Shown in pieces: positions 15,923-24,836 of a stretch of 37,736 nucleotides of DNA. The notes under the pieces were generated by a model. It was not told the DNA's origin, searched no databases, and saw only the letters and a list, made by a program, of their open reading frames with translations. Both the position numbers and the translations under genes were made by a program. Every line of letters begins with the position of its first letter. Within the stretch, counting starts at the first letter, position 1. Source of the stretch: Flavobacterium sp. Its GTDB lineage: Bacteria > Bacteroidota > Bacteroidia > Flavobacteriales > Flavobacteriaceae. The stretch covers positions 1 to 37,736 of the forward strand of contig JAGOAL010000017.1 in the NCBI GenBank assembly GCA_017983975.1, in the 5' to 3' direction.

Positions 15923-16958
15923 GTTTTTTCTCGTTAAATAAATTCAACCGTTGCACCCAATTTGTTTTTTTCTCCAACAGGAAAATATCTGCTAAAAGCA
16001 ATAAAAACCCGAAAGCCAAAAACCATTGGTATTGCGACTCAAAATCGGCTATTTGTTGCGACTCAAATTCAGATTTTTCAATTTTATCTAATGCTTTCTT
16101 TACCTCTTCAACAACTTCTTTTGTAGCACCCCCCACAATGTATTTTGATTTTGTTTGAGTAGCTATGTTTTGTAAAACAGCTGGATATAATTTGGTAATT
16201 ACATTTTCGCCGTTTTGATCTTTTTTATATCCAGAGATGTTTCCTTTCGAATCTTTCAAAGGAATCAGACCCCCTTTTTCTGTTCCCACACCAATTGTTA
16301 CAATGCGAACGCCTTTTTCTTTTGCCATTTCAATGGCTTCTTCAGCACCATCGCCATGATCCTCTCCATCGGAAACTAAAATGATTAGTTTACTGGTGTC
16401 TTTAATGTCAAAATAATCAACCGAAAGTTTAATCGCATCATTAAAAGCAGTTCCTTGCGAAGAAACCATATTGGTATTCATACTTTGCAGATACATTTTT
16501 GCAATGCTATAATCAGTAGTCATCGGTAAAACTGGATAAGCGCTACCGGCATAACCCACAATTCCTACACGGTCGTTTCCTAACTGATTGATGATTTGAG
16601 ATACTAATTGTTTCGTTTTTTCTAAACGACTGGGTGCAATATCTTGGGCTAACATACTTTTAGAAATATCAATGGCAAACACAATGTCAATACCTTGTCG
16701 TTTTACGGTTTCCATTTTAGTGCCCATTTTTGGGTTGACCAATGCAATGATCACCATTGAAATGGCGGCTATTGTTATGAGCAACTTTAAACTGGATTTA
16801 AAAACCGATTGTTCTGGACTTAATTTTTCAAATAACGCCACATCAGCAAAAGCGGCTTGTTGTTTTCTTTTCCAATATAAATTGAATAGAAAAAAAGCAA
16901 CCACTAATGGAATTAGGGCGAACAAATAAAAATATATTGGGCTTTCTAGTTCAAACAT
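15915..16958 (-). CDS. batB: BatB: membrane von Willebrand factor A domain protein
   Basis: 347 residues. Two N-terminal TM helices (about 10-28 and 56-74) and one C-terminal TM helix (about 308-327) flank a VWA domain (about 90-290). The metal-ion-dependent adhesion site DISKS is at 97-101, with supporting Thr and Asp residues (YPVLPMTTDYS and ILVSDGEDHGDG). Paired with BatA, it should bind divalent metal and a partner on the envelope side. It starts 10 nt after batA and overlaps batC. Confidence 0.92.
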   Translation of the reverse strand: MFELESPIYFYLFALIPLVVAFFLFNLYWKRKQQAAFADVALFEKLSPEQSVFKSSLKLLITIAAISMVIIALVNPKMGTKMETVKRQGIDIVFAIDISKSMLAQDIAPSRLEKTKQLVSQIINQLGNDRVGIVGYAGSAYPVLPMTTDYSIAKMYLQSMNTNMVSSQGTAFNDAIKLSVDYFDIKDTSKLIILVSDGEDHGDGAEEAIEMAKEKGVRIVTIGVGTEKGGLIPLKDSKGNISGYKKDQNGENVITKLYPAVLQNIATQTKSKYIVGGATKEVVEEVKKALDKIEKSEFESQQIADFESQYQWFLAFGFLLLLADIFLLEKKTNWVQRLNLFNEKKHE

Positions 16959-16968
16959 GATTCTTTTT

Positions 16969-17973
16969 CTAAACGATTCCTCTAAAAATGGTGTTTCTGG
17001 CTACTAATTCTATTCCTAACAAAACAAATGCTATAAATGCAAACAATCTAAACTTTTCGTCGTAGTTATAGAATTTTTGTTCATCTATTTCGGTAGTTTC
17101 GAGCTTGTTAATTTCGTCATAAATGGCTTTTAGTTTTCGATTTGAGGTGGCTCTAAAATATTTTGCATCGGTGGTTTTTGCAATTTCTTGCATTAATTTT
17201 TGATCAATTTCTACCGGCATCATTTTGAAAACTAATTTTCCATTGGCGTCTTTAGCAACCGGAAATAATGCTTTTCCATTGGTTCCAATTCCTATAGTGT
17301 ACACTTTTATGCCATATTCTTTAGCAATATCAGCTGCTGTTCTTGGATCAATTGTTCCAGAATTATTTACTCCATCGGTTAATAAAATTACAATTCTGCT
17401 TTTTGCTTTACTGTCTTTAATACGATTTATCGCTGTGGCTAATCCAACGCCTATTCCGGTTCCATCGGCAACAATTGAATCGTCATATTCTATGGTTTTT
17501 AACGATTGTAATAAAATGGCTTTGTCTGAAGTTACTGGTGTTCTGGTATAACTTTCACCCGCATAAACTACTAAACCAATACGGTCATTTACTCGATCTT
17601 GTACAAAAGTTGAAGCTACTTTTTTCAAAGCTTCTAAACGATTGGGTTTTAAATCGTTTGCCAACATACTACTCGAGACGTCAATAGCCATTACAATATC
17701 TACTCCTTTTGTGGTCTTAGATTTTGAAGTAACATCTACGCTTCGTGGTCGTGCTAAAGCGATGATGATGAACGCTAAAGCAAGCAATCGAATAACCAAT
17801 AAAAACGGTTTTGCTTTCGCTAAAAAGGAACGATTTTGCTTAAACGGTTCAAGCGAACTCATTTTTAGTGTTGCCGATAACTGATTTCGTTTATAAAACA
17901 ACCAAGCTATTGCAATGGGTAACACCAAAAACAGCCATAAAAATTCTGGATTTAAAAAGGTTACTTTTCCCAT
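16969..17973 (-). CDS. batA: BatA: membrane von Willebrand factor A domain protein
   Basis: 334 residues, with TM helices at about 10-27 and 56-74 and near the C-terminus (about 308-325). The VWA domain (about 90-285) has the MIDAS motif DVSSS at 98-102, plus YTRTPVTSD and ILLTDGVNNSG. It is a paralogue of the neighbouring BatB. Its ATG overlaps the stop codon of the upstream BatD-like gene by 1 nt, so the two are translationally coupled. The role in aerotolerance is known from the family only. Confidence 0.92.
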   Translation of the reverse strand: MGKVTFLNPEFLWLFLVLPIAIAWLFYKRNQLSATLKMSSLEPFKQNRSFLAKAKPFLLVIRLLALAFIIIALARPRSVDVTSKSKTTKGVDIVMAIDVSSSMLANDLKPNRLEALKKVASTFVQDRVNDRIGLVVYAGESYTRTPVTSDKAILLQSLKTIEYDDSIVADGTGIGVGLATAINRIKDSKAKSRIVILLTDGVNNSGTIDPRTAADIAKEYGIKVYTIGIGTNGKALFPVAKDANGKLVFKMMPVEIDQKLMQEIAKTTDAKYFRATSNRKLKAIYDEINKLETTEIDEQKFYNYDEKFRLFAFIAFVLLGIELVARNTIFRGIV

Positions 17974-19637
17974 TATTGTTTTGCTTTTCTTAGTTCGATT
18001 GAATTCTGAATTTTCTCCATGATTTGTTTCGCATGTTCGTCGTCTTCCTTATAGATTAAGAAAAATTCTTGAGCACCACCCGCTTGAGCAAAAACTACAA
18101 TTTCATAGCTCATTTTTTGATCTTGTTCGGTTATTGGATTAAATGCAGTAAACGTTCCATAAGATTTTTTTCCTGAAACACCTTTTACATTTTCAAAATC
18201 GGCAGTTTTTACAATAATATTTTTTGCACCAAAACGTTCTAATTCTTTTAAATCATTTTCAAGCGCAACTTCAATGTCTAACTTGGTTGTGTCTTTAAAA
18301 GCGGTCGTAATTAATACAATTGAAAAATCATCAATAATACTTCCATACATAAATCTATTGGTTGATTTTACGTTTTCGGGAAGATTATTCTGAATTTTTT
18401 CATCGTTATTTCGTTTCAATACTTTTGGTGTTTGAATCACAATAGCTGGTTCACCATATTCAGAAGTTATCCATTCCTTTTCTAATAATTCTTCAGTAGA
18501 ATAACCAATGTGATGCTCTTTTAAATACTCTAATCCAAAAGTGAACATGAAAATTCCGACCGAAATCGCAAACAATACAACCGCTAATCCTACCGAAATC
18601 GCGGTTCGCTTAAATTTTTGCTTTTTCTGCTCTTTCTTTCGCACTTCTTCGGCAAAAAGGACTTCGGCTTCGTCTTCTGTTCTTGGTAAAGCTTTATCGA
18701 TAATTAGTATGAATTTATCAATAATTCCTTTGTCTTTTTCAATCTCAAATTGCAATGGTTTTGATTTGGCAAATTTTACTAAATCGGCATTTTCTAATAC
18801 TACCTTGAATTTTTCTAGCTCTTCTCGGTTAATAAACATTTTCTTTTCTGAAATGGCTTTTTTCATAGCAGCAATCAATTCGCTTGATGTGCTTTCCATA
18901 GCCGGAACTTTTACCGATTCTTCGATATACGTTCGGGCAATATCGGTCATTTCAGAATAGTATTCTTTAACTTCTCCTTTTTGAATTAATTGCTTTTTAT
19001 CTAGGTTTTGCAAATAAGCAATTGCTTTTTCGATAGGCGAAGCAAAAAACTCTTCTTCTTTAATTTGACTTTTTTGTAATTTTTTTACAATAAAGTACGA
19101 TCCAAAACCCGATGCAATGATTAACACCAATAAAATCAACCATTTCCACCATTCGCTACTTGGTTTTTCTTCGGTAGCGATAATGTTTTTGATGTCAAAC
19201 ATTTGTTGCTTAGTGGTATCGACTTTAACATTGTTTACCAAAACAGAAAGCGTATCTGTTCTAAAAGCTTTTTGATTGATTTTTACCAATAAATTGGGAA
19301 TCGTATAACGCCCCGAATCAAATTGGGTTAACCCATATTTTTTGATTAATTCATATTGTGAATTATTTTTAATGGTATCTACTGGATAAGATTCTAAAAT
19401 TTCCAAAGCGCCAAAATACTTTCCGTCTGGAAAAACTACTTTGTCTTTAGCATTAACTGATGCTTTAATGATAAAATTGAACTGTGATCCAATTTTTATT
19501 TGAGAAGAATCAATAGAAGTGGTGATTTTTTGAGCCGAAGTGACTACAGAAAACAACAAGATTATCAACCATTTGATACTTGATTGAATCGTTTTTATAT
19601 TATTTTCTATTTGAATTTTCATTTTTCTTATATTCAT
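17973..19637 (-). CDS. BatD-like protein with two TM helices and an extra C-terminal domain
   Basis: 554 residues from ATG at 19637; ATG at 19622 (MKIQIENN) has a better A-rich leader and is an equally good start. Layout: signal peptide or anchor (about 20-36), BatD-like beta domain (about 37-150), TM helix (164-186), helical cytoplasmic segment (about 200-340), second TM helix (344-369), and a C-terminal extracytoplasmic domain (about 370-554) not recognised. Small proteins at this operon position are usually shorter, about 300 residues, and end after the cytoplasmic segment. The extra half may be a fusion. It overlaps batA by 1 nt and follows the DUF58 gene by 38 nt that contain a palindromic repeat. 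Confidence 0.8.
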   Translation of the reverse strand: MNIRKMKIQIENNIKTIQSSIKWLIILLFSVVTSAQKITTSIDSSQIKIGSQFNFIIKASVNAKDKVVFPDGKYFGALEILESYPVDTIKNNSQYELIKKYGLTQFDSGRYTIPNLLVKINQKAFRTDTLSVLVNNVKVDTTKQQMFDIKNIIATEEKPSSEWWKWLILLVLIIASGFGSYFIVKKLQKSQIKEEEFFASPIEKAIAYLQNLDKKQLIQKGEVKEYYSEMTDIARTYIEESVKVPAMESTSSELIAAMKKAISEKKMFINREELEKFKVVLENADLVKFAKSKPLQFEIEKDKGIIDKFILIIDKALPRTEDEAEVLFAEEVRKKEQKKQKFKRTAISVGLAVVLFAISVGIFMFTFGLEYLKEHHIGYSTEELLEKEWITSEYGEPAIVIQTPKVLKRNNDEKIQNNLPENVKSTNRFMYGSIIDDFSIVLITTAFKDTTKLDIEVALENDLKELERFGAKNIIVKTADFENVKGVSGKKSYGTFTAFNPITEQDQKMSYEIVVFAQAGGAQEFFLIYKEDDEHAKQIMEKIQNSIELRKAKQ

Positions 19638-19642
19638 TAATA

Positions 19643-19669
19643 CCTACAAGGTTCTCAAAACCTTGCAGG
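19643..19669. repeat. CCTACAAGG palindromic repeat, copy 1
   Basis: Arms CCTACAAGGTT and AACCTTGCAGG surround a 5-nt centre. The same 27-nt layout occurs at 31190-31216, with 24 of 27 identical. It lies between the DUF58 and BatD-like genes and could be a transcript-processing hairpin. Confidence 0.75.
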
Positions 19670-19675
19670 AAAAAC

Positions 19676-20542
19676 CTAATTTCTCGCTTTAAAATAACCT
19701 AATAATTTGGTTACATAACTTTCATCAACTCTAGAACTTATGGTTCCGGCTCCACATTTTGAAAAGATATCTCTAAAATAAGATACGTTTTCAAGATAGA
19801 ACTTTTCATAATTTTGACGCACCGATTTTGAATTGGTATCTACTACTAACGTTTCTCCGGTTTCGGCATCTAACAGGTTTACAATCCCGATGTTAGGAAT
19901 GCTTTCTTCTCGTTGATCAAAAACGCGAATTCCGGTTACATCATGTCGTTTTGCAGCAATTTTTAAGGTGTGTTCGTATGCTGTTGTCATAAAATCAGAA
20001 ATCACAAAAACAATGGCTTTCTTTTTCATAACACTCGATAAATACTTCAAAGCGTGCGATAAATCGGTTTTTTTGCTTTTGGGTTCAAATTCGATAAGCT
20101 CACGGATGATTCGTAAAACGTGCGATTTTCCTTTTTTTGGCGGAATATATAATTCGATTTGGTCCGAAAACAACAGCAATCCTATTTTATCATTATTTTG
20201 CGTGGCCGAAAAAGCTAATGTAGCGGCAATTTCGGTAACCATATCTCGTTTTAGTTGGTTTTTAGTTCCAAAACTTTCAGAACCCGAAATATCCACAAGC
20301 AACATCATCGTCAATTCGCGTTCTTCTTCAAATACCTTTACAAAAGGTTCGTTGTAGCGTGCCGTAACATTCCAATCAATTGCTCTTACATCATCTCCAT
20401 ATTGATATTGACGCACTTCTGAAAACGTCATTCCGCGTCCTTTAAAAGACGTATGATATTCCCCCGAAAAGATGTGATCACTCAATCTTCGGGTTTTAAT
20501 TTCAATTTTTCGAACTTTTTTAAGTAGGTCTTTTGTATCCAT
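19676..20542 (-). CDS. DUF58 protein of the MoxR-Bat operon
   Basis: 288 residues. The DUF58 signature GDDVRAIDWNVTARYNEPFVKVFEEERE spans about 49-76, followed by a VWA-like fold whose metal site DISGS lies at 84-88. No signal peptide or TM helix, so it should be cytoplasmic and is expected to bind the MoxR ATPase. It follows moxR by 77 nt and precedes the BatD-like gene. DUF58 proteins with MoxR are thought to act as chaperone modules; the client is probably the BatA/BatB assembly. Confidence 0.9.
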   Translation of the reverse strand: MDTKDLLKKVRKIEIKTRRLSDHIFSGEYHTSFKGRGMTFSEVRQYQYGDDVRAIDWNVTARYNEPFVKVFEEERELTMMLLVDISGSESFGTKNQLKRDMVTEIAATLAFSATQNNDKIGLLLFSDQIELYIPPKKGKSHVLRIIRELIEFEPKSKKTDLSHALKYLSSVMKKKAIVFVISDFMTTAYEHTLKIAAKRHDVTGIRVFDQREESIPNIGIVNLLDAETGETLVVDTNSKSVRQNYEKFYLENVSYFRDIFSKCGAGTISSRVDESYVTKLLGYFKARN

Positions 20543-20619
20543 ATTGTTGGTTTGTAGTTTTTGGTTTATTGTTTATTGTTACAGTAACCATAAACAACTA
20601 ACTATAAACAACTAACATA

Positions 20620-21624
20620 TTAAGGCACTTCAATTTCGTTCACAATTTTGCTGATGATGTCTTCTGTAGTAACATTTTCGGCTTCGGCTTCATAAGTGAT
20701 TCCTATTCTGTGACGCAATACATCATACACTACTGCACGCACGTCTTCTGGGATTACATACCCTCTTCGTTTAATAAATGCATAACATTTTGCAGCAGTT
20801 GCTAAATTGATACTTCCACGTGGCGATGCTCCAAAACTAATTAATGGTTTTAGATTTTCTAATTTATATTTTTCTGGATAACGCGTCGCAAAAATGATGT
20901 CTAGAATGTATTTTTCGATTTTTTCATCCATATACACTTCACGAACGGCTTCTTGCGCTTTTAAAATTTGTTCTAAAGAAACTACTTCGTTCACTTTTTC
21001 ATAAGCTCCTTTTAAATTTTGACGAATAACTAAGCGTTCGTCGTCCATTTTTGGATAATCGATGACCACTTTTAACATAAAACGGTCTACCTGAGCTTCT
21101 GGTAATGGGTAGGTTCCTTCTTGATCCACTGGGTTTTGCGTTGCCATTACAAGGAATGGTTTGTCCAATTTAAACGTTTCATCGCCAATAGTAACTTGCT
21201 TTTCTTGCATGGCTTCTAAAAGTGCTGATTGTACTTTTGCTGGCGCACGGTTGATCTCATCGGCTAAAACGAAATTAGCAAAAATAGGTCCTTTACGAAT
21301 CGTGAAATCATTTTGTTTGATGTTGTAAATCATTGTTCCTACAACGTCGGCAGGCAATAAATCAGGTGTAAACTGTATACGGCTAAACGAACCATGAACC
21401 GCTTGCGATAGCGTATTAATTGCTAAGGTTTTTGCCAAACCTGGCACTCCTTCTAACAAGATGTGTCCCTGTCCTAATAATCCAATCAATAATCGTTCTA
21501 CCATGTGTTTTTGACCTACAATTACTTTGTTCATTTCCATGGTAAGTAAGTCAATAAAAGCACTCTCACGTTCTATCTTTTCGTTGATGGCTCTAATGTC
21601 TAATGTCGATGTATTTTCTTCCAT
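20620..21624 (-). CDS. MoxR-family AAA+ ATPase
   Basis: 334 residues of the MoxR branch of AAA+ ATPases. Walker A GVPGLAKT is at 59-66, Walker B VLADEINRAP at about 119-128, sensor 1 in VMATQNPVDQEGTYPLPEAQ, and the C-terminal lid (SFGASPRGSINLA) carries sensor 2 Arg. It is cytoplasmic and probably drives maturation of the VWA proteins encoded downstream. It is the first gene of the bat operon. The 178-nt region 21625-21802 upstream, shared with the divergent aldo/keto reductase, lacks a full consensus promoter on either strand; only a TAAAATTTG-like box with one extra base is seen. Confidence 0.94.
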   Translation of the reverse strand: MEENTSTLDIRAINEKIERESAFIDLLTMEMNKVIVGQKHMVERLLIGLLGQGHILLEGVPGLAKTLAINTLSQAVHGSFSRIQFTPDLLPADVVGTMIYNIKQNDFTIRKGPIFANFVLADEINRAPAKVQSALLEAMQEKQVTIGDETFKLDKPFLVMATQNPVDQEGTYPLPEAQVDRFMLKVVIDYPKMDDERLVIRQNLKGAYEKVNEVVSLEQILKAQEAVREVYMDEKIEKYILDIIFATRYPEKYKLENLKPLISFGASPRGSINLATAAKCYAFIKRRGYVIPEDVRAVVYDVLRHRIGITYEAEAENVTTEDIISKIVNEIEVP

Positions 21625-21802
21625 TTTTAGGTTTTATTTGATACTTTGAAATTAACAACAAATTTTAACGGTGCAAATTGTGATTTTTTTTAGTTTTTAG
21701 TTGTTAACATTGCGTTAAAAAACAATAAAAAAAGCGCTAATTGTGCCTATTTTATGATTCTATTTTCATAATTTTAAGAAAAATTTAAAAATTACATCGA
21801 TT

Positions 21803-22675
21803 ATGCCTGTAAAATTATCGCCAATTGTTGCCGGAGTTATGAATTGGGGGGTGTGGGATAAAAACCTCAACACAAAGGAAATGAACCACTTAATTCATCT
21901 TTTTTTTGAAAACGGCATAACTTCTTTTGATCATGCCGATATTTATGGCAGTTACACTACAGAGGCGAGTTTTGGAAAAGCTTGGGCAACTGCAAAAATT
22001 GATCGAGAAAAAGTGCAATTTATTTCAAAATGTGGGATTCAATATGTTTCTGAAAATCGACCAGAAAACAAGATAAAACACTATAATTATTCTAAAGAAT
22101 ACATTATTTGGTCTGCAGAAAATTCGCTAAAAAATCTACAAACTGATTATTTAGATGTATTTTTATTACACCGCCCAAGTCCATTAATGCAATCCGATGA
22201 AATTGCTGAAGCAGTTGAACAATTAAAAACTTCGGGGAAAATTCGTTCGTTTGGCGTGTCTAATTTTACGCCCTCTCAAACCGAATTATTGCGTCAAAAA
22301 ACCAAAATTTCATTCAATCAAATTCAGTTTTCGGCCACAAATTATGAGGCCATGATTGATGGAAGTTTAGATTATATGCAATTGCACCACATTCAACCGA
22401 TGGCATGGAATCCGTTAGGAGTTGTTTTTAGAGAAAATACTGAGCAAACACAACGATTGAAATTGTTGTTTTCTAAGTTGGTTGAAAAATATCACGTGGG
22501 TTCCGATTTAATTTTATTGGCTTGGATTTTACAACATCCTGCTAATATTTTACCTGTTGCCGGAACGATTAACGTGAGCCGCATCCAACAATTAATGAAA
22601 GCCAAATCATTAGTTTTAGACACCCAAGATTGGTTTGCCATTTGGACTGAAAGTATGGGGAATAAAGTGCCTTAA
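21803..22675 (+). CDS. Aldo/keto reductase, YdhF-like
   Basis: 290 residues with the TIM-barrel signatures of the AKR superfamily and closest in feel to the E. coli YdhF group. The catalytic tetrad can be placed: Asp43 and Tyr48 in FDHADIYG, Lys76 in FISKCG and His123 in LLHRPSP. The NADPH-binding segment near the C-terminus (ILPVAGTINVSRIQQLMKA) is present. It reduces aldehydes or ketones with NADPH; substrate unknown. ATG at 21803 follows an A-rich leader. It is divergent from moxR and 39 nt upstream of the phosphoesterase, so the two may share a transcript. Confidence 0.92.
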   Translation: MPVKLSPIVAGVMNWGVWDKNLNTKEMNHLIHLFFENGITSFDHADIYGSYTTEASFGKAWATAKIDREKVQFISKCGIQYVSENRPENKIKHYNYSKEYIIWSAENSLKNLQTDYLDVFLLHRPSPLMQSDEIAEAVEQLKTSGKIRSFGVSNFTPSQTELLRQKTKISFNQIQFSATNYEAMIDGSLDYMQLHHIQPMAWNPLGVVFRENTEQTQRLKLLFSKLVEKYHVGSDLILLAWILQHPANILPVAGTINVSRIQQLMKAKSLVLDTQDWFAIWTESMGNKVP

Positions 22676-22714
22676 TTTGAAATAGATAGAGAACTAATAA
22701 TTGATAAAACTACC

Positions 22715-23455
22715 ATGAAGGAAAAAACATTTGTCATTGGCGATATACACGGCGGATTAAAAGCATTGGTTCAGGTGTTAGAGCGAGCCAATATTTCTAA
22801 AAATGACACCTTGATTTTTTTAGGCGATTTTGTCGATGGTTGGAGCGAATCGCCAGCGGTTTTAGACTTCTTAATTGCACTAGAAAAAACCCAAAATTGT
22901 ATTTTTATAAAAGGAAATCACGATGATTTATTATTGCAATGGTTGACTGGAAAAAAAATAGATTTTAACGAAGAATTGTGGTTTCAACACGGAGGAAAAG
23001 CAACGGCAATGGCCTATGAAAAAATTACAACCACCGAAAAAGAAGCGCATATTACTTTCTTGCAATCGTTACAAAATTATCATTTAGATTCGCAAAACCG
23101 TCTCTTTGTTCATGCTGGTTTTACCAATGTAAAAGGTGTGGAACATGAATATTTTAAACCGCTTTTTTATTGGGATAGAACTTTATGGGAAACCGCTTTG
23201 GCCATGGATAATCAACTTTCAAAAGACGCTCTTACCTATCCTAACCGATTAAAAATTTATAAAGAAATTTACATTGGTCATACGCCTGTAACTAAAATTG
23301 ACGAAACAATTCCAATAAATAAAGCTTGTGTTTGGAATGTAGATACTGGCGCAGCATTCCAAGGAAAACTAACGATTATGGATGTTGATACTAAAGAATT
23401 TTGGCAAAGTGATGCACTACCCGATTTATATCCAAATGAAAAAGGAAGAAATTAA
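22715..23455 (+). CDS. Calcineurin-like metallophosphoesterase (protein-phosphatase type)
   Basis: 246 residues. Metal-binding motifs in order: GDIHG (9-13), GDFVDG (37-42), GNHD (67-70), then FVHAGF and IGHTP near the C-terminal half. This is the set for a two-metal PPP-like phosphoesterase, such as bacterial serine/threonine phosphatases or diadenosine tetraphosphatases. It is soluble. Substrate cannot be decided from sequence. It follows the aldo/keto reductase on the same strand. Confidence 0.92.
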   Translation: MKEKTFVIGDIHGGLKALVQVLERANISKNDTLIFLGDFVDGWSESPAVLDFLIALEKTQNCIFIKGNHDDLLLQWLTGKKIDFNEELWFQHGGKATAMAYEKITTTEKEAHITFLQSLQNYHLDSQNRLFVHAGFTNVKGVEHEYFKPLFYWDRTLWETALAMDNQLSKDALTYPNRLKIYKEIYIGHTPVTKIDETIPINKACVWNVDTGAAFQGKLTIMDVDTKEFWQSDALPDLYPNEKGRN

Positions 23456-23531
23456 TTGCTTTTTTTTATGCCATCTTAATACAATTTATACCTTTGCCTC
23501 AAATTATTTATTTACGTAAAATCCATTCAAA

Positions 23532-24107
23532 ATGAGTGTAATAGAAAGAAAACTGAAAGACCGTAGTGGTTCAGTTTGCGAAATTAGTGGTGCAGAACAT
23601 GATTTAGTTGTATATGTATTGCCCCCAACCAATGAAAGAACGGTTGAAAATAGTGTGTTAATGGCAAAACACTTAAAAGACCAAATTGAAAACCCAGAAA
23701 CTACCGATGAAAAAGACTGGAGAGGCTTATCGGAAAGTATGTGGAGCGAGCATTTACCCGTTCAAATTGTATCTTGGCGTATGCTAGCCCGTTTAAAAAA
23801 CACTGATTTGCTAGACATGATGTACTTAGATGAAGAAGCGTTAGAATGGGCAAAAGCAACAGGTGAAGGCGAAGAAGAAGACGAAAATAAATTGGTACAT
23901 AAAGACAGCAACGGCGTAACCTTATTAGATGGCGACTCGGTGGTGTTGATTAAAGATTTAGATGTAAAAGGCGCAACTTTTACTGCAAAACGAGGAGCTG
24001 CCGTGCACAATATTAAATTAGTTTGGGACGATGCGAACCTAATTGAAGGTAGAGTGGAAAACCAAAACATTTATATTTTAACACAATACGTGAAGAAAAC
24101 GAAGTAA
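23532..24107 (+). CDS. PhnA-like protein
   Basis: 191 residues. The C-terminal 65 residues (from KDSNGVTLLDGDSVVLIKDL) match the PhnA/YjdM domain, a small beta-barrel. The N-terminal part keeps the long Bacteroidota form (KDRSGSVCEISGAEHDL, then ESMWSEHLPVQIVSWRMLAR) without a complete zinc ribbon; only one Cys of a CxxC-type pair is present. Despite the name, this family has no proven role in phosphonate use. A TACCTTTG box (23490-23497) is a candidate -7 element 35 nt upstream, with weak -33. The gene is followed by a strong terminator. Confidence 0.88.
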   Translation: MSVIERKLKDRSGSVCEISGAEHDLVVYVLPPTNERTVENSVLMAKHLKDQIENPETTDEKDWRGLSESMWSEHLPVQIVSWRMLARLKNTDLLDMMYLDEEALEWAKATGEGEEEDENKLVHKDSNGVTLLDGDSVVLIKDLDVKGATFTAKRGAAVHNIKLVWDDANLIEGRVENQNIYILTQYVKKTK

Positions 24108-24111
24108 TTTT

Positions 24112-24138
24112 CAATGTGCCGATGTGGCAATGTGATAC
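24112..24138. repeat. Short ATGTG tandem repeat
   Basis: Three ATGTG cores with 8-nt spacing (from 24114, 24122 and 24130) form CAATGTGCCGATGTGGCAATG. The middle can fold as a small GCC/GGC hairpin just upstream of the terminator. Confidence 0.55.
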
Positions 24139-24140
24139 TA

Positions 24141-24178
24141 GAAAAACCCCGCAAATTTGATTTTGTGGGGTTTTTTGT
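24141..24178 (+). terminator. Rho-independent-type terminator after the PhnA-like gene
   Basis: AACCCCGCAAA pairs with TTTGTGGGGTT over a short loop, followed by a T-run (24171-24176). The element is nearly identical to the one at 28268-28303, including the loop. Confidence 0.85.
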
Positions 24179-24203
24179 TTCTATTTTAAAAGAACTTCAA
24201 AAA

Positions 24204-24236
24204 TTGAAATTTTAAAATTCAGTTTTTGTATATTTG
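24204..24236 (+). promoter_or_regulatory. Promoter of the toxin-antitoxin pair
   Basis: TTG (24204-24206), a 22-nt spacer and TATATTTG (24229-24236). It places the transcription start near 24243 and so rules out the in-frame TTG at 24234 as the antitoxin start. Confidence 0.6.
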
Positions 24237-24248
24237 TTATTTAAACAA
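24234..24248. promoter_or_regulatory. Candidate autoregulatory operator of the toxin-antitoxin pair
   Basis: TTGTT-ATTTA-AACAA is a 15-nt palindrome that overlaps the -7 box and predicted +1 and ends 6 nt before the antitoxin ATG. The position suits repression by antitoxin or the complex; binding is inferred. Confidence 0.4.
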
Positions 24249-24254
24249 CACGTT

Positions 24255-24461
24255 ATGGAAGTTACAATTAAATTTGACCAAAGAAAAAAAGAAACTAAGG
24301 CATTACTTGAATATCTTAGAAGCTTGCCTTACATCAAAATTGAAATGGAAAAACCCCGCTATAACGCAGTGACGGAAAAAGCAATTCAAGACGCTAAAAA
24401 TGGAATTGGCATTACAAAAGTTAAAAATGTTAGTGATTTATTTGAAAAATTAAAAGCATAA
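24255..24461 (+). CDS. Antitoxin of a RelE/YafQ-type pair
   Basis: 68 residues from ATG at 24255. The earlier in-frame start at 24234 lies on the -7 box and is rejected. The N-terminus (EVTIKFDQRKKETKALLEYL) has the beta-strand plus helix look of small Bacteroidota antitoxins. The C-terminal part (KAIQDAKNGIGITKVKNV, then DLFEKLKA) is typical of toxin-wrapping tails. It is expected to bind and neutralise the toxin encoded immediately downstream and to repress the promoter. Confidence 0.85.
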   Translation: MEVTIKFDQRKKETKALLEYLRSLPYIKIEMEKPRYNAVTEKAIQDAKNGIGITKVKNVSDLFEKLKA

Positions 24462-24734
24462 ATGTATTCCATATCATTTTCAAATAAATTTAAAAAAGAC
24501 TATAAACTTTGTGTAAAAAGGGGTTATGATATTTCTTTAATGCAAGAAGTAATTTCATTATTAGCAGAAACTGGTAAATTACCTATAAAATACAAACCAC
24601 ACAAATTATCTGGTAATTATGCTGGATTATGGGAATGTCATATAAAACCAGATTGGTTACTTGTTTGGATTCAAGATAATAATGAACTTACACTTTTATT
24701 TACAAACACGGGAACACACAGCGACTTATTTTAG
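24462..24734 (+). CDS. YafQ-family mRNA interferase toxin
   Basis: 90 residues, RelE/ParE superfamily, YafQ branch. Catalytic residues line up with those known in E. coli YafQ: His47 (YKPHKL), His60 (WECHIKP), Asp64 and Trp65 (KPDWLLVW) and His86 (GTHSDLF). YafQ cleaves mRNA in the ribosomal A site and slows translation. The ATG immediately follows the antitoxin stop codon with no gap, so expression is coupled. All key residues are intact, so the toxin is probably active. Confidence 0.92.
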   Translation: MYSISFSNKFKKDYKLCVKRGYDISLMQEVISLLAETGKLPIKYKPHKLSGNYAGLWECHIKPDWLLVWIQDNNELTLLFTNTGTHSDLF

Positions 24735-24836
24735 ATAGTTTCAAAATCTCATAAATAATTTCTTTGTATTTTTATCCAAAATATTAAACCTTTTTCAAAT
24801 TTAATAGTCTAATAATAAACGTCTTAAGCATAGAAT

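Noticed and set aside
18541-18960. 139-codon plus-strand ORF
   Set aside because: Antisense to the BatD-like gene; no separate motif, promoter or leader.
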